From NCBI GenBank assembly GCA_022486815.1, contig JAKVJW010000006.1:1-64000 (forward strand): a DNA stretch of 64,000 bases, written 5' to 3'. Each line of letters begins with the position of its first letter. Within the stretch, counting starts at the first letter, position 1. The notes below the pieces were generated by a model, which made no database searches, was not told the origin of the DNA, and saw only the letters and a program-made list of their open reading frames with translations. A program made the position numbers and the translations under genes. The stretch is from Prevotella sp. GTDB lineage: Bacteria > Bacteroidota > Bacteroidia > Bacteroidales > Bacteroidaceae. Shown piece after piece: positions 49,834-59,473 of this stretch.

Positions 49834-50192
49834 ATGCTTGCTTTGGTTAATGACGGCCTTAAAAAGGGGGATGTGATCATGATTCAATTACTTAATTGTC
49901 CGGAATTTGTCTTTACCTATATTGCTGCACATAAGACACATACCGTAAGTTGTCTAGTTAATTATCGTCTTAGTTCAGGTTTAGAGGACAGTTGGTTATA
50001 GCTTATGTGGTCAAGAACGAAGATACTCTGACTGCGGAAAAGCTTGATACCTATTGTAAGGAAAGCCCTGATATCGCAAATTTTAAACGCCCTAGATTCT
50101 ATCCTTTTAATGCGACCGGGAAGAAACTTTATGTTTAAGGTCAGGGAAGTTGCCAGTGAAGATTTGAAGAACGGACTTCTTTATCGGGTATG
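49834..50192 (+). pseudogene. Relic of an AMP-dependent synthetase/ligase (acyl-CoA synthetase-like)
   Basis: RMLALVNDGLKKGDVIMIQLLNCPEFVFTYIAAHKTHTVSCLVNYRLSSGL then, in another frame, GQLVIAYVVKNEDTLTAEKLDTYCKESPDIANFKRPRFYPFNATGKKLYV, then FKVREVASEDLKNGLLYRV in a further frame. Confidence 0.75.
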
Positions 50193-50282
50193 ATGAGAAG
50201 TTGAAAATGAGATTCGAGAAAAACAGTTATATGGGTACTTTTGATGCATCGAATAGCAGTTTTAAACAGGTCAAAAGAGAAA

Positions 50283-50312
50283 GGCATATCAAAAGTGAAT
50301 TTCCGATATGCC
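50283..50312. terminator. Hairpin/terminator between the relic and the zinc-ribbon gene
   Basis: GGCATATC...GATATGCC with a T-rich flank (CTTCTTTTTTG). Confidence 0.6.
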
Positions 50313-50335
50313 CTTCTTTTTTGTTTATTTGTAAA

Positions 50336-51586
50336 TCATAAAATAATTCTTATCATATTAAATGAACTGATTTTGTTATTCTCAGAAACAGTAGCATTGA
50401 TGCGGTATTGTGATTGTGTTGGTTGTGACGGATCAGTACTGCTGACATTCTGCCGTACAGAAAACTGTACCTGATATTCATATTTGTCGTCACCAACTTT
50501 ATGTTTCTTTATATTATAGTCATTGTTAATCCTCCAGTTCATATTGGTGATATTGTTCTTCCATATCTTATGAATAAAACTGGCAACATCTTCTTTAGTA
50601 GCATTGGCCTTTCCTAAGAATGATGACATTACATTCTCTGCCAGATCGGCAGCCTGACTTTCATCTTTAGAGTTGATGCTTTGGAAGAATGTCCTGAAAA
50701 GTGTACTGATCATCTGTCTCTCTTCTGGTTGGAGTACTTTTTGCTGAACTTCTTTCATACCCTCCTGCGCTAAATCCGCAAAAGCACCCTGAGGATGAGC
50801 TTTTAAGTATTCCTGATAACTTTCGGGAGTATTTTCGTTATGAGCATCTCTCCAGTCCAAGGAGTCAATCTTATTACGAGCTTCAGCGGCATGTATGGAA
50901 TGAGGGTAATTCTGTAGATAATCTTCCAGTGCACCCTTTGAGCCTCTCATTACAGCATTGGTCCATTCTTGATTATTTTGCTTAATCTTCATCAGATGGT
51001 TTTGTACAGAATCGCGATGGGCTTCCGGAGCATCCTGGTATGTGTCCAAATAACTTTGTAAGACTGTGGGATCAGAACTTTTCATTACAATCTCATAGTC
51101 TTGTTCCTCTTTATCATTCTTGGCAGTTGAATAGAAATGATACATTATTCCTACAGCAATAATTGCGATAATAATGCCCACAATGAGTGGAACGTAATTC
51201 CGTTTCTTCTTTTTTGTTGAAGAAGAACCGTTCCCGGAATGATCTCCTGGTGGCATTGATCCTTTGGAAGGGTTTTGACTTGATGCTGCAGAATGGTCTT
51301 GCGTATTTTCAGTAGTACTTGGGGGAAGAACGCGATCCTCAGAAGTTGTAAACGGTACATCTGTTGTATCAGTTGGTGCCTTTTGAATAGGGGGTGTATG
51401 AGAGGAAGTCATATTTGATTTTGTAGGGCGATGGCAATTAGGGCACATCTCCTCATTGGCAAAATATACTTCCCCACAGTTAGGGCAGCGAATAATCTTT
51501 CCTGCAATCTCTACTCCGCAATTTGGGCAAACGGGTGCTTTGTCACTAATCTGATGACCACACTCCGGGCATTTGATAATAGCCAT
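50336..51586 (-). CDS. Zinc-ribbon membrane protein
   Basis: KCPECGHQISDKAPVCPNCG and RCPNCGEVYFANEEMCPNCHRP; linker; TM YVPLIVGIIIAIIAVGIMYHF; C-terminal soluble domain. Confidence 0.85.
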   Translation of the reverse strand: MAIIKCPECGHQISDKAPVCPNCGVEIAGKIIRCPNCGEVYFANEEMCPNCHRPTKSNMTSSHTPPIQKAPTDTTDVPFTTSEDRVLPPSTTENTQDHSAASSQNPSKGSMPPGDHSGNGSSSTKKKKRNYVPLIVGIIIAIIAVGIMYHFYSTAKNDKEEQDYEIVMKSSDPTVLQSYLDTYQDAPEAHRDSVQNHLMKIKQNNQEWTNAVMRGSKGALEDYLQNYPHSIHAAEARNKIDSLDWRDAHNENTPESYQEYLKAHPQGAFADLAQEGMKEVQQKVLQPEERQMISTLFRTFFQSINSKDESQAADLAENVMSSFLGKANATKEDVASFIHKIWKNNITNMNWRINNDYNIKKHKVGDDKYEYQVQFSVRQNVSSTDPSQPTQSQYRINATVSENNKISSFNMIRIIL

Positions 51587-51634
51587 ATCTTCTTATTATA
51601 AAATTCTAAAATTCAGATTCGTTCACAATTATCA

Positions 51635-52327
51635 TTATCGGTGTCGAAATCTAATCTCACGCAATTTATGACGTCCCATCAGACGACTCTTGTCCACATA
51701 ACCATTGATGCCATCAAGATGTCCTCTACCTGTATATTGCCATAATTCATAATCATGGCCGTCTGTAAGAATAGGTTCTGATTTTGTATATTTGGCAATC
51801 ATCAATTTATAATTATCAATTTTTCCAGCTAAGTTCTGATTATAAAAATTCGCGCCGGTATAAATGAGTGGTTTTTGCCGATAGGTCCGCTCAATGAGTC
51901 GGAGAAATTTAAAAAGGCTATCACAAAATTCTTCTTCTGATAATCCGCTTCTTGTTTCTATATCAACCATTGGAATCAGGTCCTGGTCTCCGGGGCGGCA
52001 TTGTGATAAAAAGTTATTCAATTGTTGCAGTTGGGAATATCGTGGGCGATAGAAGTGATAGGAACCTACTTTTAAACCATATTGATGAGCCATATCAATA
52101 TTATCCTGATACTTGCTGTCTATTCTGGATCCGCCTTCAGTAGCTTTAAGATAGACGTATGCCATATTTGCATTCTCTCCTACAGTCTTCCAGAATACAG
52201 TCCCCTGATAGTGGCTGAGGTCTATTCCTTGAATATAGTGACATGTATCATTACTTGCCACTTCCTGGGCTTGTGATGATAATAATAAAGTAAATATGCT
52301 GATTACTAATAAAAAAATCCGTTTCAT
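51635..52327 (-). CDS. Secreted GH25 lysozyme-type muramidase
   Basis: QGIDLSHYQGTVFWKTV; MAYVYLKATEGGSRIDSKY; GLKVGSYHFYRP; LIPMVDIETRSG; LWQYTGRGHLDGINGYVD. Confidence 0.92.
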   Translation of the reverse strand: MKRIFLLVISIFTLLLSSQAQEVASNDTCHYIQGIDLSHYQGTVFWKTVGENANMAYVYLKATEGGSRIDSKYQDNIDMAHQYGLKVGSYHFYRPRYSQLQQLNNFLSQCRPGDQDLIPMVDIETRSGLSEEEFCDSLFKFLRLIERTYRQKPLIYTGANFYNQNLAGKIDNYKLMIAKYTKSEPILTDGHDYELWQYTGRGHLDGINGYVDKSRLMGRHKLREIRFRHR

Positions 52328-52344
52328 AAACGCAAAGATACTAA

Positions 52345-53046
52345 CTATTCTTCAATTTCTGATAAGGAACGTGCAAAATTATGTAAAAAGTTGAATAGAG
52401 TCTCAATTGGCGCATATATGAAATACCGCATACTCTGTCGGAGATTACGCCATAATACTTTATTGTTGTTATGTACAAATCCAGTACTTCCCTGGCGAAA
52501 ATGCCACTCTTTGGTAAGATCTTCCCATGTATTGCATAAAGAGCGGATAGTCAGTCCGTTCGCTCCTTTTTCAATATGGTGGACAAAAGGCACTTCTTCT
52601 TCTTCGAAATGGAAGAACTGGATAAGTATACTTCCTTCAAGTTGAGACATACGTACAATATGGAGCTTGTTCAGCCACTTGTCAAGTTTTAACCAGTCTA
52701 CTTTTCCCCCCTTAGGACTCCGAAGATATTCTCCTAGTTGGATGATTCCTTTAAGGCTGACTCCGTAGTTGAGCATTGCATTAATATTCGAGACAATGAT
52801 ATGAAGCAGTTCGATGGTCTCCAGATTAGTATCAATAGCATGATGTTCTGTCTGTTCTATATTCCTCAGTTTTCTTTTCAGATAAGGTGTAGTCAAAGTG
52901 ACGTGTCCTTCCTTTGACTCTGTCACATTATCCAATAAAGCTTCAAGTTTCTGACGTTTAAAATTGGTCATAGGTTCCAGCGTTTCGTCAGATTGGAAAT
53001 ATTCCGAACGTAACTTCTTAAAAACATTTCTTTGTATAAAATTCAT
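52345..53046 (-). CDS. Conserved-looking hypothetical protein (233 aa)
   Basis: Soluble ORF on the same strand, just upstream of the GH25 gene; no family recognised. Confidence 0.65.
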   Translation of the reverse strand: MNFIQRNVFKKLRSEYFQSDETLEPMTNFKRQKLEALLDNVTESKEGHVTLTTPYLKRKLRNIEQTEHHAIDTNLETIELLHIIVSNINAMLNYGVSLKGIIQLGEYLRSPKGGKVDWLKLDKWLNKLHIVRMSQLEGSILIQFFHFEEEEVPFVHHIEKGANGLTIRSLCNTWEDLTKEWHFRQGSTGFVHNNNKVLWRNLRQSMRYFIYAPIETLFNFLHNFARSLSEIEE

Positions 53047-53080
53047 GATTTTTCCGGATTTAAGTTCAGATAATTATTGT

Positions 53081-54373
53081 TCAACTGTATTTTTTCGGAT
53101 AACGTAAGAAGATAGCCAGTAGGGCTGCTACGCCTATAGCCATAGGATAAAACAGATAGGGGATGATCTGCATGGGATTCACATGGGCTAATCCTGCAGC
53201 CAGCAATATCTGTACTCCATAGGGGAGAATACCTTGTATACAACACGAAAAAGTATCCAGAATACTTGCGGCCTTCCGATTGTCTACACCGAATTTGTCT
53301 CCTATACGTTTAGAGATATCTCCTACTGTCAGAATAGCAATGGTATTATTGGCTGTACAAATATTTACCAGAGACACCAGGGCAGCAATGGACAGTTCTG
53401 CACCTCTCTTGTTTTTAACGTGGGCAGTAAGTCGATTGATAATATAATCAATTCCTCCGTTCGTCCGGATAATTTCGAGCATACCCCCTGCCATCATTGC
53501 AATCATAACCAGTTCTCCCATGTTCAGAACTCCATTACCAATAGCACTGAACCACCCATAAATGGAATAGTCACCGTCTGCCATTCCTATAATACCGCAA
53601 AGGATAAGTCCCAAAGTGAGAACTGCCATGACATTCATTCTCGCAACTGCTGCAATCAATACGACAAGATAGGGGATGACTTTGATATATTCGACAGAAG
53701 GGACATATTTTGGAGCTTGTGTATCAGTACCCAGGATCGTATAGATAATCAGAATGATGACGGCTACAGGCATGACAATTTGACTATTGACTCGAAACTT
53801 ATCACTCATGTTACACCCTTGTGTCTGGGTGGCAACGACTGTAGTATCGGATATGAAAGAAAGATTATCTCCGAAATATGCTCCGCCTACGATAATAGCA
53901 GTGATCATAGGGATATTGGCTCCTATAGAATGAGCAATATCTGCAGCTATAGGAACCAATGCTACCACTGTACCAACGCTGGTGCCGATAGAGATAGAAA
54001 TGAAACATGCAGCGAGGAAAAGACCTGGCAGCAACATCTTGGCTGGTAGATAATAGAGGGCTAGATTTACCGTTGCATCAATGGATCCCATGCCCTTAGC
54101 CGAAGCTGCAAAAGCACCGGCCAGAACATATATCCATAACATCAGCATGATATTACTCGATCCGGCCCCTTTGCTATAGGTGTCAATTCTTGCCCTTATT
54201 GGCATACCGCCGGTAATCATAATCGCATATATACTTGATATCAGGAAAGCGACAGACATTGAGAGATTGGGCTCACTATCCCTCTTATCTACTGAATAAC
54301 GAGTGAAAAGGATAATGAGAATAATCAAGATGATCAATGGCGAGAGTGCCCGCAATCCACGTTTGTTGCTCAC
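53081..54373 (-). CDS. NhaC-family Na+/H+ antiporter-like protein
   Basis: Polytopic; SIGTSVGTVVALVPIA; VGGAYFGDNLSFISDTTVVATQTQGC. Confidence 0.88.
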   Translation of the reverse strand: MSNKRGLRALSPLIILIILIILFTRYSVDKRDSEPNLSMSVAFLISSIYAIMITGGMPIRARIDTYSKGAGSSNIMLMLWIYVLAGAFAASAKGMGSIDATVNLALYYLPAKMLLPGLFLAACFISISIGTSVGTVVALVPIAADIAHSIGANIPMITAIIVGGAYFGDNLSFISDTTVVATQTQGCNMSDKFRVNSQIVMPVAVIILIIYTILGTDTQAPKYVPSVEYIKVIPYLVVLIAAVARMNVMAVLTLGLILCGIIGMADGDYSIYGWFSAIGNGVLNMGELVMIAMMAGGMLEIIRTNGGIDYIINRLTAHVKNKRGAELSIAALVSLVNICTANNTIAILTVGDISKRIGDKFGVDNRKAASILDTFSCCIQGILPYGVQILLAAGLAHVNPMQIIPYLFYPMAIGVAALLAIFLRYPKKYS

Positions 54374-54425
54374 TGTTTTTTCTATTTGTATTTTATGGAC
54401 AAGATCTTATAAAACTGAAGAAAAA

Positions 54426-54481
54426 GCTGATTCTCGAAATACGTTAAGCGATAGAACTTTTAGTATCTCTTAAGAATCAGC
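54426..54481 (-). terminator. Terminator downstream of uxaA
   Basis: GCTGATTCT...AGAATCAGC arms; minus strand followed by TTTTTCTTC. Confidence 0.55.
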
Positions 54482-54501
54482 CTGAACTGTTGATATGATT
54501 T

Positions 54502-55998
54502 TTACAGTGTTACTCCATTCTTGAAAATAGCGATTCCCTGATAATCATTTATTTCATTTTTACACTGTTCGCCGCTTGCAATGGCAATGACTTTATCGAT
54601 GAACTGAGTTGCCAATGTTGCCATGTCCGTACCTTCGGTAAGAATTCCTGCGTTAAAGTCTAACCAATTTGGCTTATTTTGATAAAGTGTACTGTTAGAA
54701 GCAATTTTTATAGTAGGAACAAAAGTCCCGAAAGGCGTACCTCTTCCCGTAGTAAAGAGAACCATCTGACAACCGGATGCGGCCAGTGCCGTTGCTGCAA
54801 CCAGGTCGTTGCCAGGTGCAGACAGAAGGTTGAGCCCGTTGTTTTGTAAACGCTCACCGTACTTGAGCACTCCACTTATCAAAGCTTTACCACACTTCTG
54901 GGTACATCCTAAAGCTTTGTCCTCCAAGGTAGAAATACCTCCTGCTTTATTTCCAGGTGACGGGTTTTCACCTACAGGTTGGCCATTGGAAAGGTAATAT
55001 TCTTTGAAGCCGTTGATCATGGCTACAGTCTTATTGAAAAGCTCTGTCGTTTTGCAGCGATTCATCAGTATTGTTTCTGCACCGAACATTTCAGGTACTT
55101 CCGTCAGAATTGTTGTGCCTCCCTGAGCTACAAGATAATCAGAAAATTCGCCTACGAGAGGATTTGCTGTTATACCACTGAAGCCATCTGATCCACCACA
55201 TTTCAAACCAATGCGTAATTTGCTTATAGGCATTTCAGTACGTTTATCCTGTCGTGCTTTATGATAAAGTTGTCGGAGAATATTCATACCTTCTTCTATT
55301 TCGTCACCTTTTACCTGTTGAGTGACTAAGAGTTTGATTCGATCATGGTCATAGTCTCCCAATGTTTCCATGAATGGACCAGGCTGATTGTTTTCACATC
55401 CAAGGGAGAGAACCAATACGCCTCCAGCATTAGGGTGAAGGCAGAGGTCGTGGAGAATCTTACGTGTGTTTTCATGATCATCTCCAAGCTGGGAGCAACC
55501 ATAGTTGTGAGTCCATGCATGAATAGCATCAATGCCCTCAAGATGTGTTTCTTCTTTCAATTGTTGTGCGAGGCGCTGTGCAATTCCGTTTACACATCCT
55601 ACCGTGGGCACAATCCAAATCTCGTTACGTGTACCCACTTCACCATTATGACGCAAATATCCTTGAAAGGTCCGATGATCTTGTGACATTTCTACGGAGT
55701 CCTTTACCGGTTTATAAGTGTATTCAAGTGTCCCGGAAAGATTAGTCTTCAAGTTATATTCATTGATCCATTGTCCCTTTTTCAGGTCAGTTTTGGCATG
55801 TCCGATGGGATAACCATATTTTATAATACTGGTACCGCTGGACACATCTTTAATCAGAACCTTATGTCCTGCCGGAGTATCTTGCAGTAATGTAATGGCT
55901 TGACCGTCTATCTCAAAAGTTTCTCCTTTTTTGAAAGGTCGTAGACAAACCACTACGTTGTCAGCAGAGTTGATTTTAATAAAGTTTGATAGTTTCAT
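54502..55998 (-). CDS. uxaA: Altronate dehydratase (UxaA family)
   Basis: FQGYLRHNGEVGTRNEIWIVPTVGCVNGIAQRLA; KLRIGLKCGGSDGFSGITANPLVG; TTGRGTPFGTFVPTIKIASNS. Confidence 0.95.
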   Translation of the reverse strand: MKLSNFIKINSADNVVVCLRPFKKGETFEIDGQAITLLQDTPAGHKVLIKDVSSGTSIIKYGYPIGHAKTDLKKGQWINEYNLKTNLSGTLEYTYKPVKDSVEMSQDHRTFQGYLRHNGEVGTRNEIWIVPTVGCVNGIAQRLAQQLKEETHLEGIDAIHAWTHNYGCSQLGDDHENTRKILHDLCLHPNAGGVLVLSLGCENNQPGPFMETLGDYDHDRIKLLVTQQVKGDEIEEGMNILRQLYHKARQDKRTEMPISKLRIGLKCGGSDGFSGITANPLVGEFSDYLVAQGGTTILTEVPEMFGAETILMNRCKTTELFNKTVAMINGFKEYYLSNGQPVGENPSPGNKAGGISTLEDKALGCTQKCGKALISGVLKYGERLQNNGLNLLSAPGNDLVAATALAASGCQMVLFTTGRGTPFGTFVPTIKIASNSTLYQNKPNWLDFNAGILTEGTDMATLATQFIDKVIAIASGEQCKNEINDYQGIAIFKNGVTL

Positions 55999-56016
55999 TT
56001 TGTAGTTTGTTTTTTA

Positions 56017-57081
56017 TTATAGTTGCGTTCTTTTATAAAAATCCACATTCTCCTTGGTCAAAAGTTCGATAGGCATGTAGTTGACAGGCTGAACTTTTTT
56101 CTTGAGTACTGTAGCTCTGAAGAGAGCATCAACACAGTAGAATCCCTGCATATAGGCATGTTGGGCAATCAGGAAGGAGATGCTTCCCAGTTTGAGGCAT
56201 CTGGCATTCTTTCCTACCATATCATATCCCATTATTTGTATGTCACGTCTATTAGTCGCCAATAGAAAATCCCCGACGATATGAGCTTTTGAACTTAATG
56301 TGATACAATGGTGTATATTGGGATGGTTGGTGAAAAACTTTTCCAGTATTTGATGGTATTCTTTTCGTGTATTGCTCATAGGAAGTTGCAATTCGGTGAT
56401 ACTGATATTCGGATAGTGATCATGCATATAATGTCTGAATCCTACTTCTCGATTATCTTGTTGTTTACTGACTACTTGACCGTTTTCAGTCAATTTCATC
56501 AGCATAATTTCGGATTCCTTAAAGGCAATGAGCATTAGCATTTTAGCAGCGAAATATCCGCTACTGAAAGAATCCTGACCGTAGAAAGCCAATGGCTTGA
56601 GATCGGGCATGTAGGAATCAAGGAATATAAATGGAATGTTATTTTCATGCAACTTATCCGTAAAAAGACGTGTGACGTCGAGTTTGGTAGGAACGATGAT
56701 TACTCCGTCTGGTTTTTTTTCAAAAACCCGCTCACATTGATCAGTGAAAGAAGCATCATCATAACGATTATAGTGTACAATCTCGACATTGATATGGAAA
56801 TCGCGCCGAAGTTCTTCGCATTTCTTAGCTCCGTCTTCTATTTCTGCCCAATAGGCCTCATATTCGTGTTCGGGGATCAGTAAGAAAAACGCATATTCTT
56901 TGTTGTAGGCTAATGCACTGGCATACATATTAGGCTGATAATTCATCTCTTTCAAAGCCTGTTCAACTTTTATTCTCGCCGGTTTCGATACATTAGGCCG
57001 ATCGTGTAACACTCTGTCTACTGTGCCTACAGAAACTCCAGCTCTTTCGGCGATATCCTTGATTCTGATTTTTACGGACAT
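56017..57081 (-). CDS. LacI-family transcriptional regulator
   Basis: IRIKDIAERAGVSVGTVDRVLHDRPNVSKPARIKVEQALKEMNYQPNMYASALA. Confidence 0.93.
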   Translation of the reverse strand: MSVKIRIKDIAERAGVSVGTVDRVLHDRPNVSKPARIKVEQALKEMNYQPNMYASALAYNKEYAFFLLIPEHEYEAYWAEIEDGAKKCEELRRDFHINVEIVHYNRYDDASFTDQCERVFEKKPDGVIIVPTKLDVTRLFTDKLHENNIPFIFLDSYMPDLKPLAFYGQDSFSSGYFAAKMLMLIAFKESEIMLMKLTENGQVVSKQQDNREVGFRHYMHDHYPNISITELQLPMSNTRKEYHQILEKFFTNHPNIHHCITLSSKAHIVGDFLLATNRRDIQIMGYDMVGKNARCLKLGSISFLIAQHAYMQGFYCVDALFRATVLKKKVQPVNYMPIELLTKENVDFYKRTQL

Positions 57082-57168
57082 GATAATAGTAAATGAGTTA
57101 ATATTTTGGCAAAATGGTTGTTTTAAGTATCATATGAAAATAATATCCTGCCAATGGGTTTAAAAACC

Positions 57169-57184
57169 GTGTACAAATGTACAC
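57169..57184. promoter_or_regulatory. Palindrome GTGTACA-AA-TGTACAC, candidate operator
   Basis: Perfect 7-bp arms, 2-nt centre, upstream of lacI-type gene. Confidence 0.55.
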
Positions 57185-57196
57185 ATTTCATTTTAA

Positions 57197-57212
57197 TTGT
57201 GCGAACGCACAA
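57197..57212. promoter_or_regulatory. Palindrome TTGTGCG-AA-CGCACAA, candidate operator
   Basis: Perfect 7-bp arms, same centre, 28 bp centre-to-centre from the first. Confidence 0.55.
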
Positions 57213-57250
57213 CCTGAAAATTTAAAAAAATGTGTTTTTTACGATTATGT

Positions 57251-57452
57251 TTACCCGTTGGTGGAATTAATTTTCATCTAATATCACCACTAAATGGTAT
57301 GCTCATTTCCATAGTACTGGAAGGCACATTTCCATAGCACGGTAATTTCGTATTATGTGGTAATTTAAATAATAAACAGCGGAAATGATTGAAAATTAGA
57401 TATATATATACGAATTGTTGTTTTACTTCTTGCTTCATGTTTAATTACTTCA
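57251..57452. repeat. Modular intergenic repeat element, short form
   Basis: Head TTACCCGTTGGTGGAATTAATTTTCATCTA, about two core-like units (CATTTCCATAGTACTGGAAGGCA / CATTTCCATAGCACGGTAATTTC), tail GGTAATTTCGTATTATGT...TTAGATATATATATACGAATT...TTCATGTTTAATT. Confidence 0.65.
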
Positions 57453-57598
57453 ATCGGTTATATTTATAAAGTAGTGAAGGTTTGCGGGAAAAACATATTT
57501 TTGAAATACTAATTGGGTTATGTGTTAGAATTTTTATCGTTCATCCTTAAAAAGGAAAGATTTTTTTATTTTTATTTCGAAATATAAGAATTATTCAT

Positions 57599-57606
57599 TA
57601 TATTTG
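57599..57606 (+). promoter_or_regulatory. Putative TATATTTG -7 element of the kdgK operon
   Basis: TATATTTG about 55 nt upstream of the kdgK start. Confidence 0.45.
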
Positions 57607-57662
57607 CCCTATGAGAACAAACATACTCAAGATCTAAGTAAACTATCAACAAAAATTAGAAA

Positions 57663-58685
57663 ATGGCTAAAGTTGTTACATTAGGCGAGATTATGCTCCG
57701 CCTGTCACCGGAAGCTAATGACCGCTTTATTCAGACGGATACGTTCCGTATTATCCCAGGTGGGGGTGAAGCAAATGTTTCGGTCAGTCTGGCAAATTAT
57801 GGGCATGAGACCTATTTCGTGACGGAACTTCCGAAACATGAAATTGGACAGATTGCAGTCAATGCGTTGCGTCGTTATGGAGTTCATACTGATTTTATTG
57901 TCCGCGGAGGAGATAGAGTAGGACTTTATTATGCCGAAACCGGAGCTTCTATGCGTCCTTCAAAAGTTATTTATGACCGTGCACATAGTGCTATAGCTGA
58001 GGCAGAACCTTCCGATTTTGATTTTGATAAAATCATGGAAGGGGCACAATGGTTTCATTGGACAGGTATTACTCCTGCTATCAGTGATAAGGCTGCAAAA
58101 CTGACACAGTTGGCTTGTGAGGCTGCAAAGCGTCATGGAGTGATGGTCTCTGTGGACCTTAACTTCCGTAAGAAGTTATGGACTTCAGAAAAGGCGATCT
58201 CTGTGATGCGTCCTTTGATGAAATACGTGGATGTATGTATCGGTAATGAAGAGGATGCTCAGTTGTGTCTGGGATTTAAGCCGGATGCTGATGTGGAAGC
58301 TGGAAAAACGGAAGCAAAAGGTTATTATCATATATTTGAAGGTATGATGAAAGAATTTGGTTTCAAATATGTTGTTTCGACACTTCGTGAATCCATATCT
58401 GCCAGCCATAATGGGTGGAAAGCCCTTATTTATGATGGCAAGGAGTTTTATGAGAGTAAGCATTATGACATTATGCCGATCATTGATCGTGTAGGTGGCG
58501 GTGACTCTTTCGCAGGTGGTCTCATTCATGGTTTGTTAACTAAACCTAATCCTCATGATGCCCTGGAGTTTGCTGTTGCTGCATCAGCCTTAAAGCATAC
58601 TATTCCAGGTGATTTCAACCTCGTAAGTGCAGAAGAAGTAGAAAGTCTGGCCGGAGGAAATGCCAGTGGGCGTGTGCAACGTTGA
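57663..58685 (+). CDS. kdgK: 2-dehydro-3-deoxygluconokinase (PfkB family)
   Basis: VVTLGEIMLRLSPEANDRFIQTDTFRIIPGGGEANVSVSLANYG; DRVGGGDSFAGGLIHGLL. Confidence 0.93.
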   Translation: MAKVVTLGEIMLRLSPEANDRFIQTDTFRIIPGGGEANVSVSLANYGHETYFVTELPKHEIGQIAVNALRRYGVHTDFIVRGGDRVGLYYAETGASMRPSKVIYDRAHSAIAEAEPSDFDFDKIMEGAQWFHWTGITPAISDKAAKLTQLACEAAKRHGVMVSVDLNFRKKLWTSEKAISVMRPLMKYVDVCIGNEEDAQLCLGFKPDADVEAGKTEAKGYYHIFEGMMKEFGFKYVVSTLRESISASHNGWKALIYDGKEFYESKHYDIMPIIDRVGGGDSFAGGLIHGLLTKPNPHDALEFAVAASALKHTIPGDFNLVSAEEVESLAGGNASGRVQR

Positions 58686-58762
58686 TTAATCTTAAGTGAT
58701 GGCTGTCCAATGGGGATAGCTGTCCTTTTATATTATAAAAATAAAAGAAAGATAGGAAAGAT

Positions 58763-59434
58763 ATGTCAAGATTCAATAAAATGCAAGTGTTGACAGCTAT
58801 GGGGAAGACAGGTATGGTTCCTGTATTTTTCAATAGTGATGTAGAAATCTGCAAACATGTGGTTAAAGCTTGTTACGATGGTGGAGTAAGGGTATTTGAA
58901 TTTACTAACCGGGGAGACTTTGCTCATGAGATATTTGGAGAATTGATAAAATGGGCTGCTTCTGAATGTCCGGAATTGATTCTGGGGGCCGGTACTGTAA
59001 TTGATGCACCTACAGCTGCACTTTATATTCAACTTGGTGCTAACTTTATCGTTGGACCTAATTTAAATCCTGAGATTGCACCAGTTTGTAATCGTCGTCT
59101 GGTTCCTTATGCTCCGGGTTGTGGTTCAGTCACGGAGGTTTCAACCGCTCAGTCTCTGGGATGTGATGTGACTAAGGTTTTTCCAGCTGGTAATGTAGGC
59201 GGACCATCTTTCGTGAAAAATATTCTTGGTCCTCTTCGTTGGAGCAATATCATGGTGACAGGTGCTGTAGCACCAGATAAAGAAAATCTTACTGCATGGG
59301 TGAAAGCCGGTGTGTTCTGTGTAGGTATGGGATCAAAACTTTTCCCAAAAGATGATATAGCCGCAGGAAACTGGAAGGCTATTGCTCAAAGGTGTGTTCA
59401 GGCTTTGGCATATATACAAGATGCCCGTTCTTGA
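58763..59434 (+). CDS. kdgA: KDPG/KHG aldolase
   Basis: GTVIDAPTAALYIQLGANFIVGPNLNPEIAPVCNRRLVPYAPGCGSVTEVSTAQSLGCDVTKVFPAGNVGGPSFVKNI. Confidence 0.93.
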   Translation: MSRFNKMQVLTAMGKTGMVPVFFNSDVEICKHVVKACYDGGVRVFEFTNRGDFAHEIFGELIKWAASECPELILGAGTVIDAPTAALYIQLGANFIVGPNLNPEIAPVCNRRLVPYAPGCGSVTEVSTAQSLGCDVTKVFPAGNVGGPSFVKNILGPLRWSNIMVTGAVAPDKENLTAWVKAGVFCVGMGSKLFPKDDIAAGNWKAIAQRCVQALAYIQDARS

Positions 59435-59473
59435 ACAAGTTGTTGTGAATTTCTAATAAAACTTATTTGTTTT

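Noticed and set aside
53234-54049. 271-aa plus-strand ORF
   Set aside because: Shadow ORF opposite the NhaC-like gene; composition (C/N/S-rich) fits antisense of a membrane protein.
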